NCBI GenBank assembly: GCA_947470895.1
Contig: CANIVF010000017.1
Coordinates: 1-64,000, forward strand
DNA length: 64,000 nt
Source: Bacteroidota bacterium
GTDB taxonomy: Bacteria; Bacteroidota; Bacteroidia; Cytophagales; Cyclobacteriaceae
Direction of reading: 5' to 3'
The notes under the pieces are model-generated. The model saw only the letters and a list, made by a program, of their open reading frames with translations. It was not told where the DNA came from and did not search any database. The stretch's first letter is position 1. Each line of letters begins with the position of its first letter. A program made the translations under genes and the position numbers. This document shows positions 25,821 to 35,571 of this stretch, in pieces.

Positions 25821-28079
25821 ATGGATCAGGAAATTTTGTCAAACTCCATGAAGATCACCCAAAGTCAAAAACATGTTCATCAGTCATTTCCCGTATTAGA
25901 AATGTCATGCGCAGCTTGTGCTGTGAGCGTTGAGTCGATGTTGAAATCAACGAAAGGCGTTATCGATGCAGGCGTGAACTATGCCAACCAATCGGCCTGG
26001 GTAGATTACGATAAGGAACTGACTACTCCTACAGAATTGCGAAATGCGGTTCACTCTATCGGCTATGATTTAGTGGTCGATGCCGAAGACCCGCAAGCCG
26101 TGAAGGAAGAGTCTGCTCTAAAAAACTATGCAGACATCAAGCAGCGCACACGCTGGTCCGCCATTCTGGCCATGCCAGTGGTGATCATCGGAATGCTTTT
26201 TATGGATCTTCCGTATGGAAACATGATTTCGATGATCCTCACAGCACCGATCGTATTCTATTTTGGAAGAAGCTTTTTTATACACGCATTCAAACAAGCT
26301 CGGCACGGCAAAGCCAACATGGATACCCTGGTTGCTTTATCGACAGGTATTGCGTTTGGCTTTAGCGTGTTCAATACTTTCTTTCCTCAGTTCTGGCATG
26401 TACGAGGCATTCATCCACATGTTTACTATGAGGCTGCTGCCGTGGTGGTGGTATTTATAACGCTGGGGAAACTATTAGAAGAACGAGCCAAATCAAAAAC
26501 ATCCAGTGCCATAAAAAAATTGATGGGGCTTCAGCCAAAAACGATACGCATTCTTGTGAATGGAATTGAACTGGAACTGCCTATTGCTTCAGTAAAAGTG
26601 GGTAACATCATTATCGTTCATCCAGGTGAAAAAATTCCGGTGGATGGAGTAGTTACTTCAGGATCATCATTTGTAGATGAGAGCATGATCTCGGGCGAAC
26701 CCTTATCGGTAGAAAAAGACATTGGTAAAAAAGTTTTTGCCGGCACCATCAATCAAAAAGGAAGCTTTCAGTTTGAAGCTCAAAAAGTAGGTGGCGATAC
26801 CATTCTTGCTCACATTATTAAAATGGTGCAGGAAGCACAAGGCAGTAAGGCGCCAGTACAAAAACTGGTCGATAAAATTGCCGGCATATTCGTGCCCGTT
26901 GTGATGGGCATTTCTATTCTCACTTTTATCACCTGGATGCTGGTGGGTGGCGATGATGCTTTCACACATGCCTTACTTACTTCCATCACCGTGTTGGTGA
27001 TAGCGTGCCCATGTGCGCTTGGCCTGGCAACACCTACCGCCATTATCGTCGGTGTAGGTAAAGGTGCGGAGAATAATATACTGATTAAAGATGCTGAAAG
27101 TTTAGAGCTCGCTCACAAAGTAAATGCCATCATCCTCGATAAAACCGGCACAATAACAGAAGGTAAGCCACGGGTGACGAATATGTATTGGGTTGAAGTT
27201 CCAAATTCCTCTTCTTATCAGGATGTGATGTTCAGTATGGAAAGTCAATCAGAGCATCCGCTATCGCAAGCAGTTACTGCTTATCTCAAAGAAAATAATG
27301 CTCAATATGTTTCATTGAATAAGTTTGAAAGCATTACAGGAAGGGGTGTAACCTCGATCGGTGATAACACTACTTTCTTCATTGGAAACAGAAAACTCTT
27401 CGAAGAAAGAAATAGTAACATACCACTAACCATCACTGCGTTGGCGGATGAATGGCAGGCCGAAGCCAAGACAGTGATTTATTTTGGCACTCAGGAAAAA
27501 GTGCTTGCCCTTGTCGCCATTGCCGATAAAATCAAAGCCACTTCTAAGGCTGCCATCGAAGCGATGCAACGAAAAGGATTGGATGTGTATTTACTTACCG
27601 GAGACAATCAACACACTGCGCAAGCTGTTGCTAAACAAGTTGGTATTAACCATTTCAAAGCAGAAGTACTTCCTTCAGATAAAGCGGACTTTGTAAAAAA
27701 ATTACAAGATGAAGGAAAAATTGTAGCCATGGTGGGTGATGGTATCAATGATTCGCACGCTTTGGCTCAAGCTGACGTGAGTATCGCGATGGGCAAAGGC
27801 TCTGACATTGCTATGGATGTTGCCAAGATGGTGTTGATTACTTCCGATCTTCAATCGATACCCAAAGCATTAAATCTTTCTACGAAAACGGTACGCGGAA
27901 TACGGCAGAATTTATTTTGGGCATTTATCTACAACGTGATTGGCATTCCCATCGCAGCTGGATTGCTTTACCCCATCAATGGTTTTTTACTTGACCCCGT
28001 GATAGCCGGTGCCGCTATGGCGATGAGTTCTGTATCGGTTGTGAGCAATAGTTTACGTTTGCGCGCAGCGAAGATCTAA
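25821..28079 (+). CDS. copA: Copper-translocating P1B-type ATPase
   Basis: This inner-membrane pump exports monovalent copper (or silver) using ATP. The protein is 752 residues with one N-terminal heavy-metal-binding domain (CAAC at residues 30-33). It has about eight membrane helices, an 'SGEPLSVEK' actuator, and the membrane CPC in '[12 protein letters not shown]' near residue 395. The phosphorylation site 'DKTGTITEG' is near 440, 'SEHPLS' lies in the nucleotide-binding domain, and '[15 protein letters not shown]' is near 640. The CPC motif and absence of a DKTGT change support copper and not zinc. An alternative ATG at 25848-25850 would shorten the N-terminus slightly. It converges with the subtilase gene: the two stop codons abut at 28079/28080. 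Confidence 0.95.
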   Translation: MDQEILSNSMKITQSQKHVHQSFPVLEMSCAACAVSVESMLKSTKGVIDAGVNYANQSAWVDYDKELTTPTELRNAVHSIGYDLVVDAEDPQAVKEESALKNYADIKQRTRWSAILAMPVVIIGMLFMDLPYGNMISMILTAPIVFYFGRSFFIHAFKQARHGKANMDTLVALSTGIAFGFSVFNTFFPQFWHVRGIHPHVYYEAAAVVVVFITLGKLLEERAKSKTSSAIKKLMGLQPKTIRILVNGIELELPIASVKVGNIIIVHPGEKIPVDGVVTSGSSFVDESMISGEPLSVEKDIGKKVFAGTINQKGSFQFEAQKVGGDTILAHIIKMVQEAQGSKAPVQKLVDKIAGIFVPVVMGISILTFITWMLVGGDDAFTHALLTSITVLVIACPCALGLATPTAIIVGVGKGAENNILIKDAESLELAHKVNAIILDKTGTITEGKPRVTNMYWVEVPNSSSYQDVMFSMESQSEHPLSQAVTAYLKENNAQYVSLNKFESITGRGVTSIGDNTTFFIGNRKLFEERNSNIPLTITALADEWQAEAKTVIYFGTQEKVLALVAIADKIKATSKAAIEAMQRKGLDVYLLTGDNQHTAQAVAKQVGINHFKAEVLPSDKADFVKKLQDEGKIVAMVGDGINDSHALAQADVSIAMGKGSDIAMDVAKMVLITSDLQSIPKALNLSTKTVRGIRQNLFWAFIYNVIGIPIAAGLLYPINGFLLDPVIAGAAMAMSSVSVVSNSLRLRAAKI

Positions 28080-29702
28080 TCACTTTTTGATCTTTATGCT
28101 CTTCATGGACTGAGCCGTCTTCACGGCTTCATAAGCATTCACTAATCCACCGGATGCACTGAGTTGATTAAAGTCAACTCTACCACCACCTGGCTTTTGC
28201 ACTTTAAGATTATCAAATTTTCTTGACGACTTCATTAAAATATCTTTTACCTGCAGGGCTGTTAACTCTGGAAAATAAGACATAAGTAATGCAGCAACAC
28301 CAGCAGCGGCCGGGCTCGCCATACTGGTTCCATCATTATTTTTATATTTATTACCTGGCACCGTTGAATAGATCTCAACACCCGGAGCAAACAACGAAAC
28401 CATTTTCTTTCCATAGTTTGAAAAACTGCCTACTAAATCTTCATCATTTCCGGCAGAAGAAGCTCCTACTTCAATCCAGTTTTTTGCTTCCCTACCATCC
28501 AGGTAAAACTTAGATGGATAATTTTTATTTACATCAATGTCTTCCGAATCATTACCTGCAGCATGAATGAGTAAAACTCCTTTTTGTTCTGCATACCGCA
28601 CGGCTTTATCCACTGCTTCTTTTTGCGGAGAAAACGATTTACCAAAACTCATGTTGATAATCTTTGCTCCGTTGTCAACCGCATAGATAATGGCATTGGC
28701 TATGTCTTTGTCGCGCTCATCGCCATTGGGCACAGCACGCACCACCATGATTTTTACATGATCAGCTATTCCCTTAATACCAAGATTATTTTTCCTGTCT
28801 GCAGCAATAATACCCGCAACATGAGTGCCATGGTCAGGGTCAGGACCTTTCACATCATTATTTCCATAATTTCTTTCTTGCGAATTATTGATATTATCAC
28901 CCACGATAAGACGAGAATCAAAGTCCTCATTGTATCCATAATTTACAATGACACCATAATAATCCATGGCTTCCTTTAGTTCCGTCAGGTATTCATCAAG
29001 ATCTGCATCATCACCCATGTTTCTAAACATGCTTAATAAAAAACCTTTAGCGAATAGAAGGCCAGGCTCACTCGTATTAAACTGCCTAACTGCTTCTGGG
29101 GTAATTTTATCCACCTGAAGCAACTTCTTTAACGTGTCGATACTAAAGGTTATGCTTTTATACATGCCCGAGTATAACTTATACTGCTGCACGTTTTTGG
29201 CTTTCAGTTTTTCAAACTTGTCCTTAATCTTCAGAAAACTTTCATACTCAGACTTCTGCTTTTTGGGGATTTTATTGGCGTCTGCAGTTTCGTATTTAGC
29301 TTTGAGGCGTATGTACTCACGGGTGAGTTCGTAGGTGTCGGCATCCACATTTCCTTCTTTTCCGCCAATAAAATTCCAGCCATACACATCATCGATATAG
29401 CCGTTCTTATCGTCATCAATACCATTGCCAGCAATCTCTTTTTCGTTCATCCATATCACACTTTTCAAATCTTCGTGATCGATATCAATTCCTGAGTCAA
29501 TCACGGCTACAATCACCGATCGTGAAGGTTGATCTTTTAATAATGTTTGATAGGTTCTTTCTGCGCTTACACCCTGAAGGCTATCCATTTCCGGGTCCTT
29601 CAAAAACCAATCCTCGGGAATTGTTTTGATGTTCAGAGATTGCGAAAACGCAGGAATAACAACAACTAGTAGAAATATTACACTCAATAATCGAATCTTC
29701 AT
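28080..29702 (-). CDS. Secreted S8 subtilisin-like protease with a long insertion
   Basis: The protein is 540 residues from the ATG at 29702, which opens a Sec signal ending in PAFSQ. The catalytic triad is complete: Asp in 'VAVIDSGIDIDHEDL' near residue 70, His in 'DHGTHVAGI' near 290, and Ser in 'DGTSMASPAAAGVAA' near 455. Between Asp and His there are about 220 residues, against roughly 30 in subtilisin. The insertion is rich in charged helices (residues about 125-270). A 'GIDDDKNGYIDDVYGWNF' calcium-type loop follows the Asp motif. There is no C-terminal type IX sorting domain. Similar long forms occur in Bacteroidota. It is monocistronic and has no clear link to the sugar loci. Confidence 0.93.
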   Translation of the reverse strand: MKIRLLSVIFLLVVVIPAFSQSLNIKTIPEDWFLKDPEMDSLQGVSAERTYQTLLKDQPSRSVIVAVIDSGIDIDHEDLKSVIWMNEKEIAGNGIDDDKNGYIDDVYGWNFIGGKEGNVDADTYELTREYIRLKAKYETADANKIPKKQKSEYESFLKIKDKFEKLKAKNVQQYKLYSGMYKSITFSIDTLKKLLQVDKITPEAVRQFNTSEPGLLFAKGFLLSMFRNMGDDADLDEYLTELKEAMDYYGVIVNYGYNEDFDSRLIVGDNINNSQERNYGNNDVKGPDPDHGTHVAGIIAADRKNNLGIKGIADHVKIMVVRAVPNGDERDKDIANAIIYAVDNGAKIINMSFGKSFSPQKEAVDKAVRYAEQKGVLLIHAAGNDSEDIDVNKNYPSKFYLDGREAKNWIEVGASSAGNDEDLVGSFSNYGKKMVSLFAPGVEIYSTVPGNKYKNNDGTSMASPAAAGVAALLMSYFPELTALQVKDILMKSSRKFDNLKVQKPGGGRVDFNQLSASGGLVNAYEAVKTAQSMKSIKIKK

Positions 29703-29714
29703 AACAGCAAGCAT

Positions 29715-30076
29715 CTATTTTTGATCTGGCACGATAATCGTAAAGGTCTATTAATCAGCTCTTTTTTTATTTTTCACAGATCTGATTTTCATCAAAATTA
29801 ATCAATGGAATGAAAAAAGGTGTTAGAAATTACCTCAGTAAGTTTGCCTGCAAGAAAACAACTCACCTTAATTTTATACGTGCAATATTTGAATGTATTT
29901 AAATCCAAGATTATGATCGAGTTCTGCCTGTTAGGAGTTATGCTTTTCTTTACGCTATTTTTCTATACAGTCGTAAAATTTCAAAAACTAAGCCCTCAGC
30001 AATTGGCTGAACAAGTCTGATAACCATATGATGAGCGATTACCCGATCCTATGAGGTAAAAATTTAAATCGCGGCT
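29715..30076. other. Intergenic stretch with one doubtful small frame
   Basis: This gap of about 360 bases lies between the subtilase start and the CBM9-like stop. A plus-strand frame at 29820-30020, or from its internal ATG at 29913 (35 residues), would encode a single hydrophobic segment followed by a polar tail. It has no recognisable family and no ribosome site, so I do not count it as a gene. No terminator or tRNA was seen. Confidence 0.35.
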
Positions 30077-30781
30077 TTAATCCTCAAGTTTCAACACTCC
30101 AAAAGACGATGGAATGTGAAAATTTGGTGTTGGTGAATCTGGCCTCACCCAACTAATCCATTTTATTTTTGAATTATCTTCGGTTATCTCAACACAATCA
30201 CCGCGATACACCCCTGCCTGTATTCTGTTCCCTTTTATAAGCTCAAGTTGCTTCAACGATTTTTTGCTGATGGCTACCTCTACGGTATAACCATCGGCAA
30301 CTTTGTTTGCCTTAATAATCAATTCACCGGCCGGCCACGACCACGTTGGTGTAAATTTTCTATGGTATTCTGCCATATAATCATACACCCTTCCGTTGGG
30401 ATCCATCTCTAAACCATAATACGGTAACATTTTATCATCCTTTCTGAAAAATATTTCAACACGATCCGATGACACAACCTCTAATTTTTCATTCGTCTTT
30501 ACCAACACATTGATGTGATCATCCTTTACCTGATACAGCAAATAGAGCCAATTCTCACTATGAAGAGCCTTAAATGAGGTGAACGAAGGTGTTTCCTTTT
30601 CCCATGGATAAATAAAATCTGTCAGTTCAATGGCATTCTTCCATAGTGGACTTTCGCCCTTGCCAGTGATGACGAGTTCTTCTCCCTTAAGTTTCCTGAC
30701 AGAATATGTTTTAACCTTGTCTTTAGTAGTGTTTGATAAAAGTCCGGCTGCCATAATGATTAAAAATAAAAAGCGAATCAT
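30077..30781 (-). CDS. Exported CBM9-like carbohydrate-binding protein
   Basis: The protein is 234 residues from the ATG at 30781, which opens a short Sec signal (MIRFLFLIIMAAGLLS). The ATG at 30829 would overlap the preceding gene and lacks a signal. The body is a beta-sandwich resembling carbohydrate-binding module family 9-like proteins: 'SENWLYLLYQVKDDHINV', 'SSDRVEIFFRKDD', 'YYGLEMDPNGRVYDYMAEY' and 'GYTVEVAISKKSLKQL'. These bind reducing ends of sugars or occur as stand-alone DOMON-like proteins. It follows the PLP enzyme gene by about 45 bases and is the last gene of the left cassette. It may present substrate or bind a cofactor; no catalytic residues are evident. Confidence 0.75.
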   Translation of the reverse strand: MIRFLFLIIMAAGLLSNTTKDKVKTYSVRKLKGEELVITGKGESPLWKNAIELTDFIYPWEKETPSFTSFKALHSENWLYLLYQVKDDHINVLVKTNEKLEVVSSDRVEIFFRKDDKMLPYYGLEMDPNGRVYDYMAEYHRKFTPTWSWPAGELIIKANKVADGYTVEVAISKKSLKQLELIKGNRIQAGVYRGDCVEITEDNSKIKWISWVRPDSPTPNFHIPSSFGVLKLED

Positions 30782-30825
30782 AGTTGAATTATTTAGTGAT
30801 CGGTGAGCATAAAATTGAATAAAAA

Positions 30826-32046
30826 TCACGTTGAAGCTTTAAGAAGTTCTTCTTGAATTCGTTTTGCCACAATCTTCTCCTGGCCCGGCTTCAACATAAA
30901 AACCGTAATACGAATACTATCTTCCTTTTCCCAACCAATCACTTCAATGGAAGGACTTCCATTGCGCAGTCGCTTTCCAAACTCATCACGGGTAACGTTT
31001 ACTTTTTTTCTATCCCAGGAAATCTCCAGCGATGGTGTGTGATTGGCAACAGGAGGCACAATCACTGCCGTTGTGACACCTTGAACTTTTTTTGCAGCAG
31101 CATTGATCACCTCAATCCGCTCTTCCCATGTTTTCCAATCCTGAGCGTGATCCCTTTTAATATAGCTGTCCAAGGCAACATACATACCGATCATTTCTTC
31201 TTTGTTCACTTTCATGCCACGGCCAATATTTCCTCCAGCCGGAGGGCCATTTAATCGTGCAGCAGCGATCAGATCTTTTTTGCCCATCAGAATTCCGGTG
31301 CTTTGAGGTCCGCAAATCGCTTTACCACCAGAAATACAAATCAGGTCAAAACCCATCACATTATACTTCCAAAGATTTTCCACAGGAGGTACATCGGCCG
31401 CCATGTCAATCATCGTTGGGATGTTGTGTTTCTTTGCAAGATCTAACCATGGCTGATGTTGAATTTTACCAACCGGTGCTTCGCGGTTTAAAAACCACAA
31501 CATCGCAGTCTTTTCATTGATTGCATTTTCTGCTTCTTCCAGAGTTTCAACAGAGACTATAGAAATACCGGTGTTGGTCAGTGCATGATGATATCCGTTG
31601 ATGTGTGTGTTTTGTATGATCACCTCCGACTTCATTCCTGTTCCTTCGAGCTTGGGTAGTTGCGATACTTTTTTGGGATCCATTCCTGTTAACACACCCG
31701 CAGTGCCTAGTACCAGAGCAGACCAGCAGCCAGCAGTTACCATAGCCGCTTCTGCTTTGCAGAGCGCAGCAATCTTTTGCCCAACTTTATCATGCACCTC
31801 GTCCAGCATCACATACTCTTTTGAAGCGCTTTGTATAGCTTCCATCACCTCATCGGGCATTAAGGAAGCAGTCATACTCGTATAATTGCCAGCAGCATTA
31901 ACGAATGTGCGAAGGCCTAGTTCTTTGAACAAATCCCGCTTTGCAGAAAGAGGAGTTGCATGTAAAAATTCGAGTGGAGTACCAACCAGTAAACCAGTGG
32001 CAAGAGGTGCCAATGATAATCTCTTTATTATTTCTCTTCGCTTCAT
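30826..32046 (-). CDS. Tat-type SelA/DgaE-like PLP enzyme, copy 1
   Basis: This 406-residue fold-type I PLP protein is related to SelA and to D-glucosaminate-6-phosphate ammonia-lyase (DgaE). The Schiff-base lysine is in 'CISGGKAICGPQS' at about residue 245, and 'MIDMAADVPP' supplies the cofactor aspartate region. The N-terminus is a twin-arginine-like signal (KRREIIKRLSLAPLATGLL), so the enzyme is likely folded with PLP and exported. No selenocysteine genes are nearby, so a true SelA role is improbable. DgaE-type chemistry eliminates water from 2-amino-aldonates and releases ammonia. Gene order with amidohydrolase, RidA and RraA-like genes supports a lyase role. It lies 44 bases after copy 2 and is about half-identical to it by eye. 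Confidence 0.85.
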   Translation of the reverse strand: MKRREIIKRLSLAPLATGLLVGTPLEFLHATPLSAKRDLFKELGLRTFVNAAGNYTSMTASLMPDEVMEAIQSASKEYVMLDEVHDKVGQKIAALCKAEAAMVTAGCWSALVLGTAGVLTGMDPKKVSQLPKLEGTGMKSEVIIQNTHINGYHHALTNTGISIVSVETLEEAENAINEKTAMLWFLNREAPVGKIQHQPWLDLAKKHNIPTMIDMAADVPPVENLWKYNVMGFDLICISGGKAICGPQSTGILMGKKDLIAAARLNGPPAGGNIGRGMKVNKEEMIGMYVALDSYIKRDHAQDWKTWEERIEVINAAAKKVQGVTTAVIVPPVANHTPSLEISWDRKKVNVTRDEFGKRLRNGSPSIEVIGWEKEDSIRITVFMLKPGQEKIVAKRIQEELLKAST

Positions 32047-32090
32047 GTTTTTGTATTACATCGTTTAAAAATCCCGAGCAAGGCTGATGT

Positions 32091-33302
32091 CTAAGAGACA
32101 GAAGCCTGTTGCAATATCTCCTTAATTCGTTTTGCTACCGTTCGCTCTTCTCCAGGTATCATCTGCCATGTGGTGATATCAATGGATTCACTACCGCCCA
32201 TAGTTTCGATAGATGGGTGTCCTTTTCGTAAAGCATCACGCGCTTCATCGGGTGTGATTTTTATTTTTTTTGCATCCCAACGCAACCGTAATGAAGGAAC
32301 GTGATTAGCAATTGCCGGAACATGGAACTCTGGTGTTACACCTGCAACCGAAGTGGCTGCATCAGCAATCATTTTGGTTTGATACTCCCACAATGTCCAA
32401 TCAGCCTTATGATCTCTGGATAAATAAACTTCAATGGCTACCAGCATTCCAAGAATTTCTTCTTTGTTTACTTTCATGCCACGGCCAACGGTGCTTCCAT
32501 TAGGTGGTGCATTTTTGCGCGCGGCCTGAATAAGATCTTTTCTTCCCAATAAAAGGCCAGCACTCTGCGGACCACGCAGTCCTTTTCCACCGGAAAAACA
32601 TACGAGGTCAAATCCCATCTGGATGTACTTCCATAAGTTTTCTGCGGGAGGAACATCTGCAGCACAATCGTTCATGGTTGGGATTTTATATTTCTTACCA
32701 ATCTCCACAAACTCTACATCTTTAATCTTTCCATCCGGATTGGCATAATTCAAAAACCAAAGCATGGCTGTTTTCTCACTGATGGCTGCTTCCAGTTCTT
32801 TTCTTGTTTCTACTTCAATTATTTTAACACCAGCATTGCGAATGGCGTGATCATAGCCAACTCGATGACTCTTTTGTCGGATCACTTCTGTTTTGATTCC
32901 AGTCATATCTGTAGGAATACGATCTGCCTTTTCAGGATCTCCACCGGTAATAACTCCTGCGGTACCCAATGTGATCGCTGAGAAGGCACCAGACGTAACC
33001 ATAACGCCTTCGCACTTAAGTAGCTCCGCTAAACGCTCACCTACGCGATCCTGCAACTCTTCCAGTTTTACAAATTGTAGTGCGGAGTAGTTAATGGCTT
33101 TGATCACTTCTGGATGAGGAAGAGATGCTGTAAGTGCGGTATAGGTTCCGGCTGCGTTAATAAATGTGCGAACTCCAAGTTCTTTAAAATAATCGCGATC
33201 ATAGTCCTTGCTAACAGTAGATGAAGCTAGCGTTTCACCGGATGCAACACCCAATAAGGGTAAGGTCATTAATCCTTTAAGAATATCTCTGCGCTTTGTC
33301 AT
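32091..33302 (-). CDS. Tat-type SelA/DgaE-like PLP enzyme, copy 2
   Basis: This 403-residue paralogue of the adjacent PLP enzyme has a twin-arginine signal (KRRDILKGLMTLPLLG). Shared blocks are 'ELGVRTFINAAGTYTALTASL', the 'DRVGERLAELLKCEG' helix, 'TMNDCAADVPP' and the lysine motif 'CFSGGKGLRGPQS'. The residue after the lysine motif differs (GLRGPQ in place of AICGPQ), which may reflect a change in substrate or stereochemistry. It begins one base after the RidA stop codon, so coupling is likely. A lyase acting on a 2-amino-aldonate is the best guess by family; racemase or aldolase activity of the same fold cannot be excluded. Confidence 0.85.
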   Translation of the reverse strand: MTKRRDILKGLMTLPLLGVASGETLASSTVSKDYDRDYFKELGVRTFINAAGTYTALTASLPHPEVIKAINYSALQFVKLEELQDRVGERLAELLKCEGVMVTSGAFSAITLGTAGVITGGDPEKADRIPTDMTGIKTEVIRQKSHRVGYDHAIRNAGVKIIEVETRKELEAAISEKTAMLWFLNYANPDGKIKDVEFVEIGKKYKIPTMNDCAADVPPAENLWKYIQMGFDLVCFSGGKGLRGPQSAGLLLGRKDLIQAARKNAPPNGSTVGRGMKVNKEEILGMLVAIEVYLSRDHKADWTLWEYQTKMIADAATSVAGVTPEFHVPAIANHVPSLRLRWDAKKIKITPDEARDALRKGHPSIETMGGSESIDITTWQMIPGEERTVAKRIKEILQQASVS

Positions 33303-33303
33303 T

Positions 33304-33777
33304 TCATTTCTTTTTTAGTGCAGCAATACAATCAATTTCAACGAGTGAGTCACCTGGTATTCCTCCCGCAGCGGCAATGGTGGTGCGCACAGGAGGATTC
33401 TTTCCAAAGCGACCACGGAAAACCTCGTTCATCTCCTTGTAATCTTTCAAGTCATTCAAATACACATTCACTTTAAGAACACGATCCATCGATGAGCCTG
33501 CCTTCTCCAGTTCACCTTGCAATTCTTTCAACACGTGATCAGTATGCGCTTTGATATCACCTTCAAAGTGTGCACCTTTTCCAGCAATGTAGACCAGACC
33601 ACCATAAACCTGTGAGCCAGAGAATAAGGGTACCTCTTGATCATAAACTACATCACCGGTTTTAATTTCATCATCTTCGTTGTTGTCAGATGCATTGGCA
33701 CTGGCTGCTGATAGTCCTAGCAGGCCAGCTGTTCCGAATAAAATCTTTTTGAAAATTGAGCGTCTATCGGTTTTCAT
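33304..33777 (-). CDS. Exported RidA/YjgF-family protein
   Basis: This 157-residue RidA-type protein hydrolyses reactive enamines and imines made by PLP enzymes. The N-terminus is a twin-arginine signal (DRRSIFKKILFGTAGLLG), which is unusual because RidA normally works in the cytoplasm. The core has 'YIAGKGAHFEGDIKAHTDHVL', 'KVNVYLNDLKDYKEMNEVF' and 'PPVRTTIAAAGGIPGDSLVEID'. The last contains the conserved arginine that binds the substrate carboxylate and the acidic residue that activates water. It lies between the PQQ dehydrogenase and PLP genes (1-base gap to the latter). The location suggests it clears the enamine product of the exported PLP enzymes in the periplasm. Confidence 0.9.
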   Translation of the reverse strand: MKTDRRSIFKKILFGTAGLLGLSAASANASDNNEDDEIKTGDVVYDQEVPLFSGSQVYGGLVYIAGKGAHFEGDIKAHTDHVLKELQGELEKAGSSMDRVLKVNVYLNDLKDYKEMNEVFRGRFGKNPPVRTTIAAAGGIPGDSLVEIDCIAALKKK

Positions 33778-33830
33778 GATTGTTAGTTTTTTTTTGTGAC
33801 TATTAAAAAATAGTGAATGTTATTCTATGT

Positions 33831-35558
33831 TTATTTTTTGCGCAGTTTCCTTACTTCCCCAGCGGTTATCTCATCATGTTTGTTTCCGAAGTTCTGTCGA
33901 ATGTACGTTAATACCCCAGAAGCTTCATCATCCGTAAGAAAGGAATGCTTCGGCATAATGGCATTATAGCCAACTCCATTTACTTCGATGTTTCCTTCAA
34001 GTCCATTGAGCAATACATTGATGAGTTTTGTTTTATCTCCTTTCACCCATGAAGCATCCACTAAAGGAGGGAACCTGCCTTCTGCTCCTTTTCCATTATG
34101 CTGATGACAAGACGCGCAATAGGTTTGATAGATTTTCTCCCCACCCGTTACTTGTCCTTTCTTTAGATTATCATCTATCTCATGGGGAGTTTTGATATGA
34201 GATAACGATTTTCTGGCTTCCATTTTGGCAAGATCAGCTTCTCCAAAACTCTTTTTATCTCCCTTATACATCACCCTCCAGATTTTTCCCTTCACTGTTT
34301 CTGACAGATAAAGAGAACCATCTGGTCCCATGGCAATCGCCATTGGTCTGTAGGGTGCATCGCTTACATCAACCAAAGCATTTTCACCTACGAAACCATC
34401 GGCAAAAACTTCCCATTTTCCTGTTGGCTTTCCATTTTCAAAAGGAATGAACGCAAAGAAATATCCCGCTTGGGGATAAGGTGCGCGATTGGTTGATCCG
34501 TGAAAGGCAATGAAGGCTCCGTTCTTGTAACGATCGGGAAACTGATCACCTGTATAAAAGAAAAGATCGTTGGGTGCCCAATGTGCAGGAAAGCCGATAA
34601 GTGGTTGAGTAAAAGAAGCACCGTTTCCTTCTTTGATACCATCACCACCGTATTCGGGATTTAATACTCGTTTTCCCTTATCCTGATCATAATAACAATA
34701 AGGCCAACCGCCATTGGCGCCTTCTTCGACTCGAAGAAATTCTTCAGAAGGATAAACAGCACTTTGCCACCTGCTGTATTCGTTAGGGTTGCGTGAATTT
34801 AAATCATCGCGACCATGCACTGCTACATACAAGGTATTGTCTGCTTTGTTCCAATCCATGGCTACAATACTTCGAATACCCGTTGCATATCGTGTGCCCC
34901 CATCCTTTTGAGTCTGTCCTATTTTGCTGGCGCTGAATTTCCAGATGCCACCATGTTCTTCAAGTTGTGAGCAAGGGTCTTCACCAGGCTCTCCCGGAAC
35001 ACGGTTTAAAATCTGGCAAACATCACCTGGCGCACCAAAGGGAACATATAAGTTTCCTGCTTCATCCAGTGCAATGGGCTTGGCGATGTGTTCATAACCA
35101 TGCTTGTCGTTTTTGTAATCATCTTTAACAATCATTTCAACTTTCCCATCCGGAATGAGTTGACCCGGGGTAAACTTTACCCGGTATACTTCACCCGCGG
35201 TGCTGAAATACATATAGCCACGGTGAATGCGCATGGCTGTTCCGTAACTTCCCTGATCGTCATAATCGCCAAAGTATTTAACCGTGTCGGCCTTTCCATC
35301 GTTATTAACATCGCGCAACGCAACGATGCCTTTTGGTTTAGCTCCTCGCAACTTCACATAAATGTCTCCATTGGCACTTACTGCCATGTGACGTGCACTA
35401 CCAACACTATCGGCCACTACTACAACGTCAAATCCAGCCGGAACAACAAGGCCCCCATGATCGGGATCACCCTTTGGTAATTCAATATTATTTCCGCAAC
35501 TGGTTATTAAGAAAGCTGCACTAATAAAGGCAATATTCTTAATGATTGAATCTCTCAT
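33831..35558 (-). CDS. PQQ-type sugar dehydrogenase lipoprotein fused to cytochrome c
   Basis: This 575-residue outer or inner membrane lipoprotein has a signal ending at the lipobox 'FLITSCGNN'. Residues about 40-450 form a six-bladed propeller of the soluble glucose/sorbosone dehydrogenase type. The C-terminal 100 residues are a mono-haem cytochrome c with CASCH and the ligand methionine in 'YNAIMPKHSFL'. Such fused enzymes oxidise an aldose or its derivative and pass electrons directly to the haem. Co-location with the amidohydrolase and SelA-like genes suggests an amino-sugar or N-acyl amino sugar as substrate. It lies 13 bases after the amidohydrolase stop and about 53 before the RidA gene. 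PQQ biosynthesis genes are not in the window. Confidence 0.88.
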   Translation of the reverse strand: MRDSIIKNIAFISAAFLITSCGNNIELPKGDPDHGGLVVPAGFDVVVVADSVGSARHMAVSANGDIYVKLRGAKPKGIVALRDVNNDGKADTVKYFGDYDDQGSYGTAMRIHRGYMYFSTAGEVYRVKFTPGQLIPDGKVEMIVKDDYKNDKHGYEHIAKPIALDEAGNLYVPFGAPGDVCQILNRVPGEPGEDPCSQLEEHGGIWKFSASKIGQTQKDGGTRYATGIRSIVAMDWNKADNTLYVAVHGRDDLNSRNPNEYSRWQSAVYPSEEFLRVEEGANGGWPYCYYDQDKGKRVLNPEYGGDGIKEGNGASFTQPLIGFPAHWAPNDLFFYTGDQFPDRYKNGAFIAFHGSTNRAPYPQAGYFFAFIPFENGKPTGKWEVFADGFVGENALVDVSDAPYRPMAIAMGPDGSLYLSETVKGKIWRVMYKGDKKSFGEADLAKMEARKSLSHIKTPHEIDDNLKKGQVTGGEKIYQTYCASCHQHNGKGAEGRFPPLVDASWVKGDKTKLINVLLNGLEGNIEVNGVGYNAIMPKHSFLTDDEASGVLTYIRQNFGNKHDEITAGEVRKLRKK

Positions 35559-35571
35559 GCGTCAAAGGCCT

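Noticed and set aside
29820-30020. Possible 66-residue membrane peptide
   Set aside because: It has one hydrophobic segment but no homologue that I recognise and no start signal.
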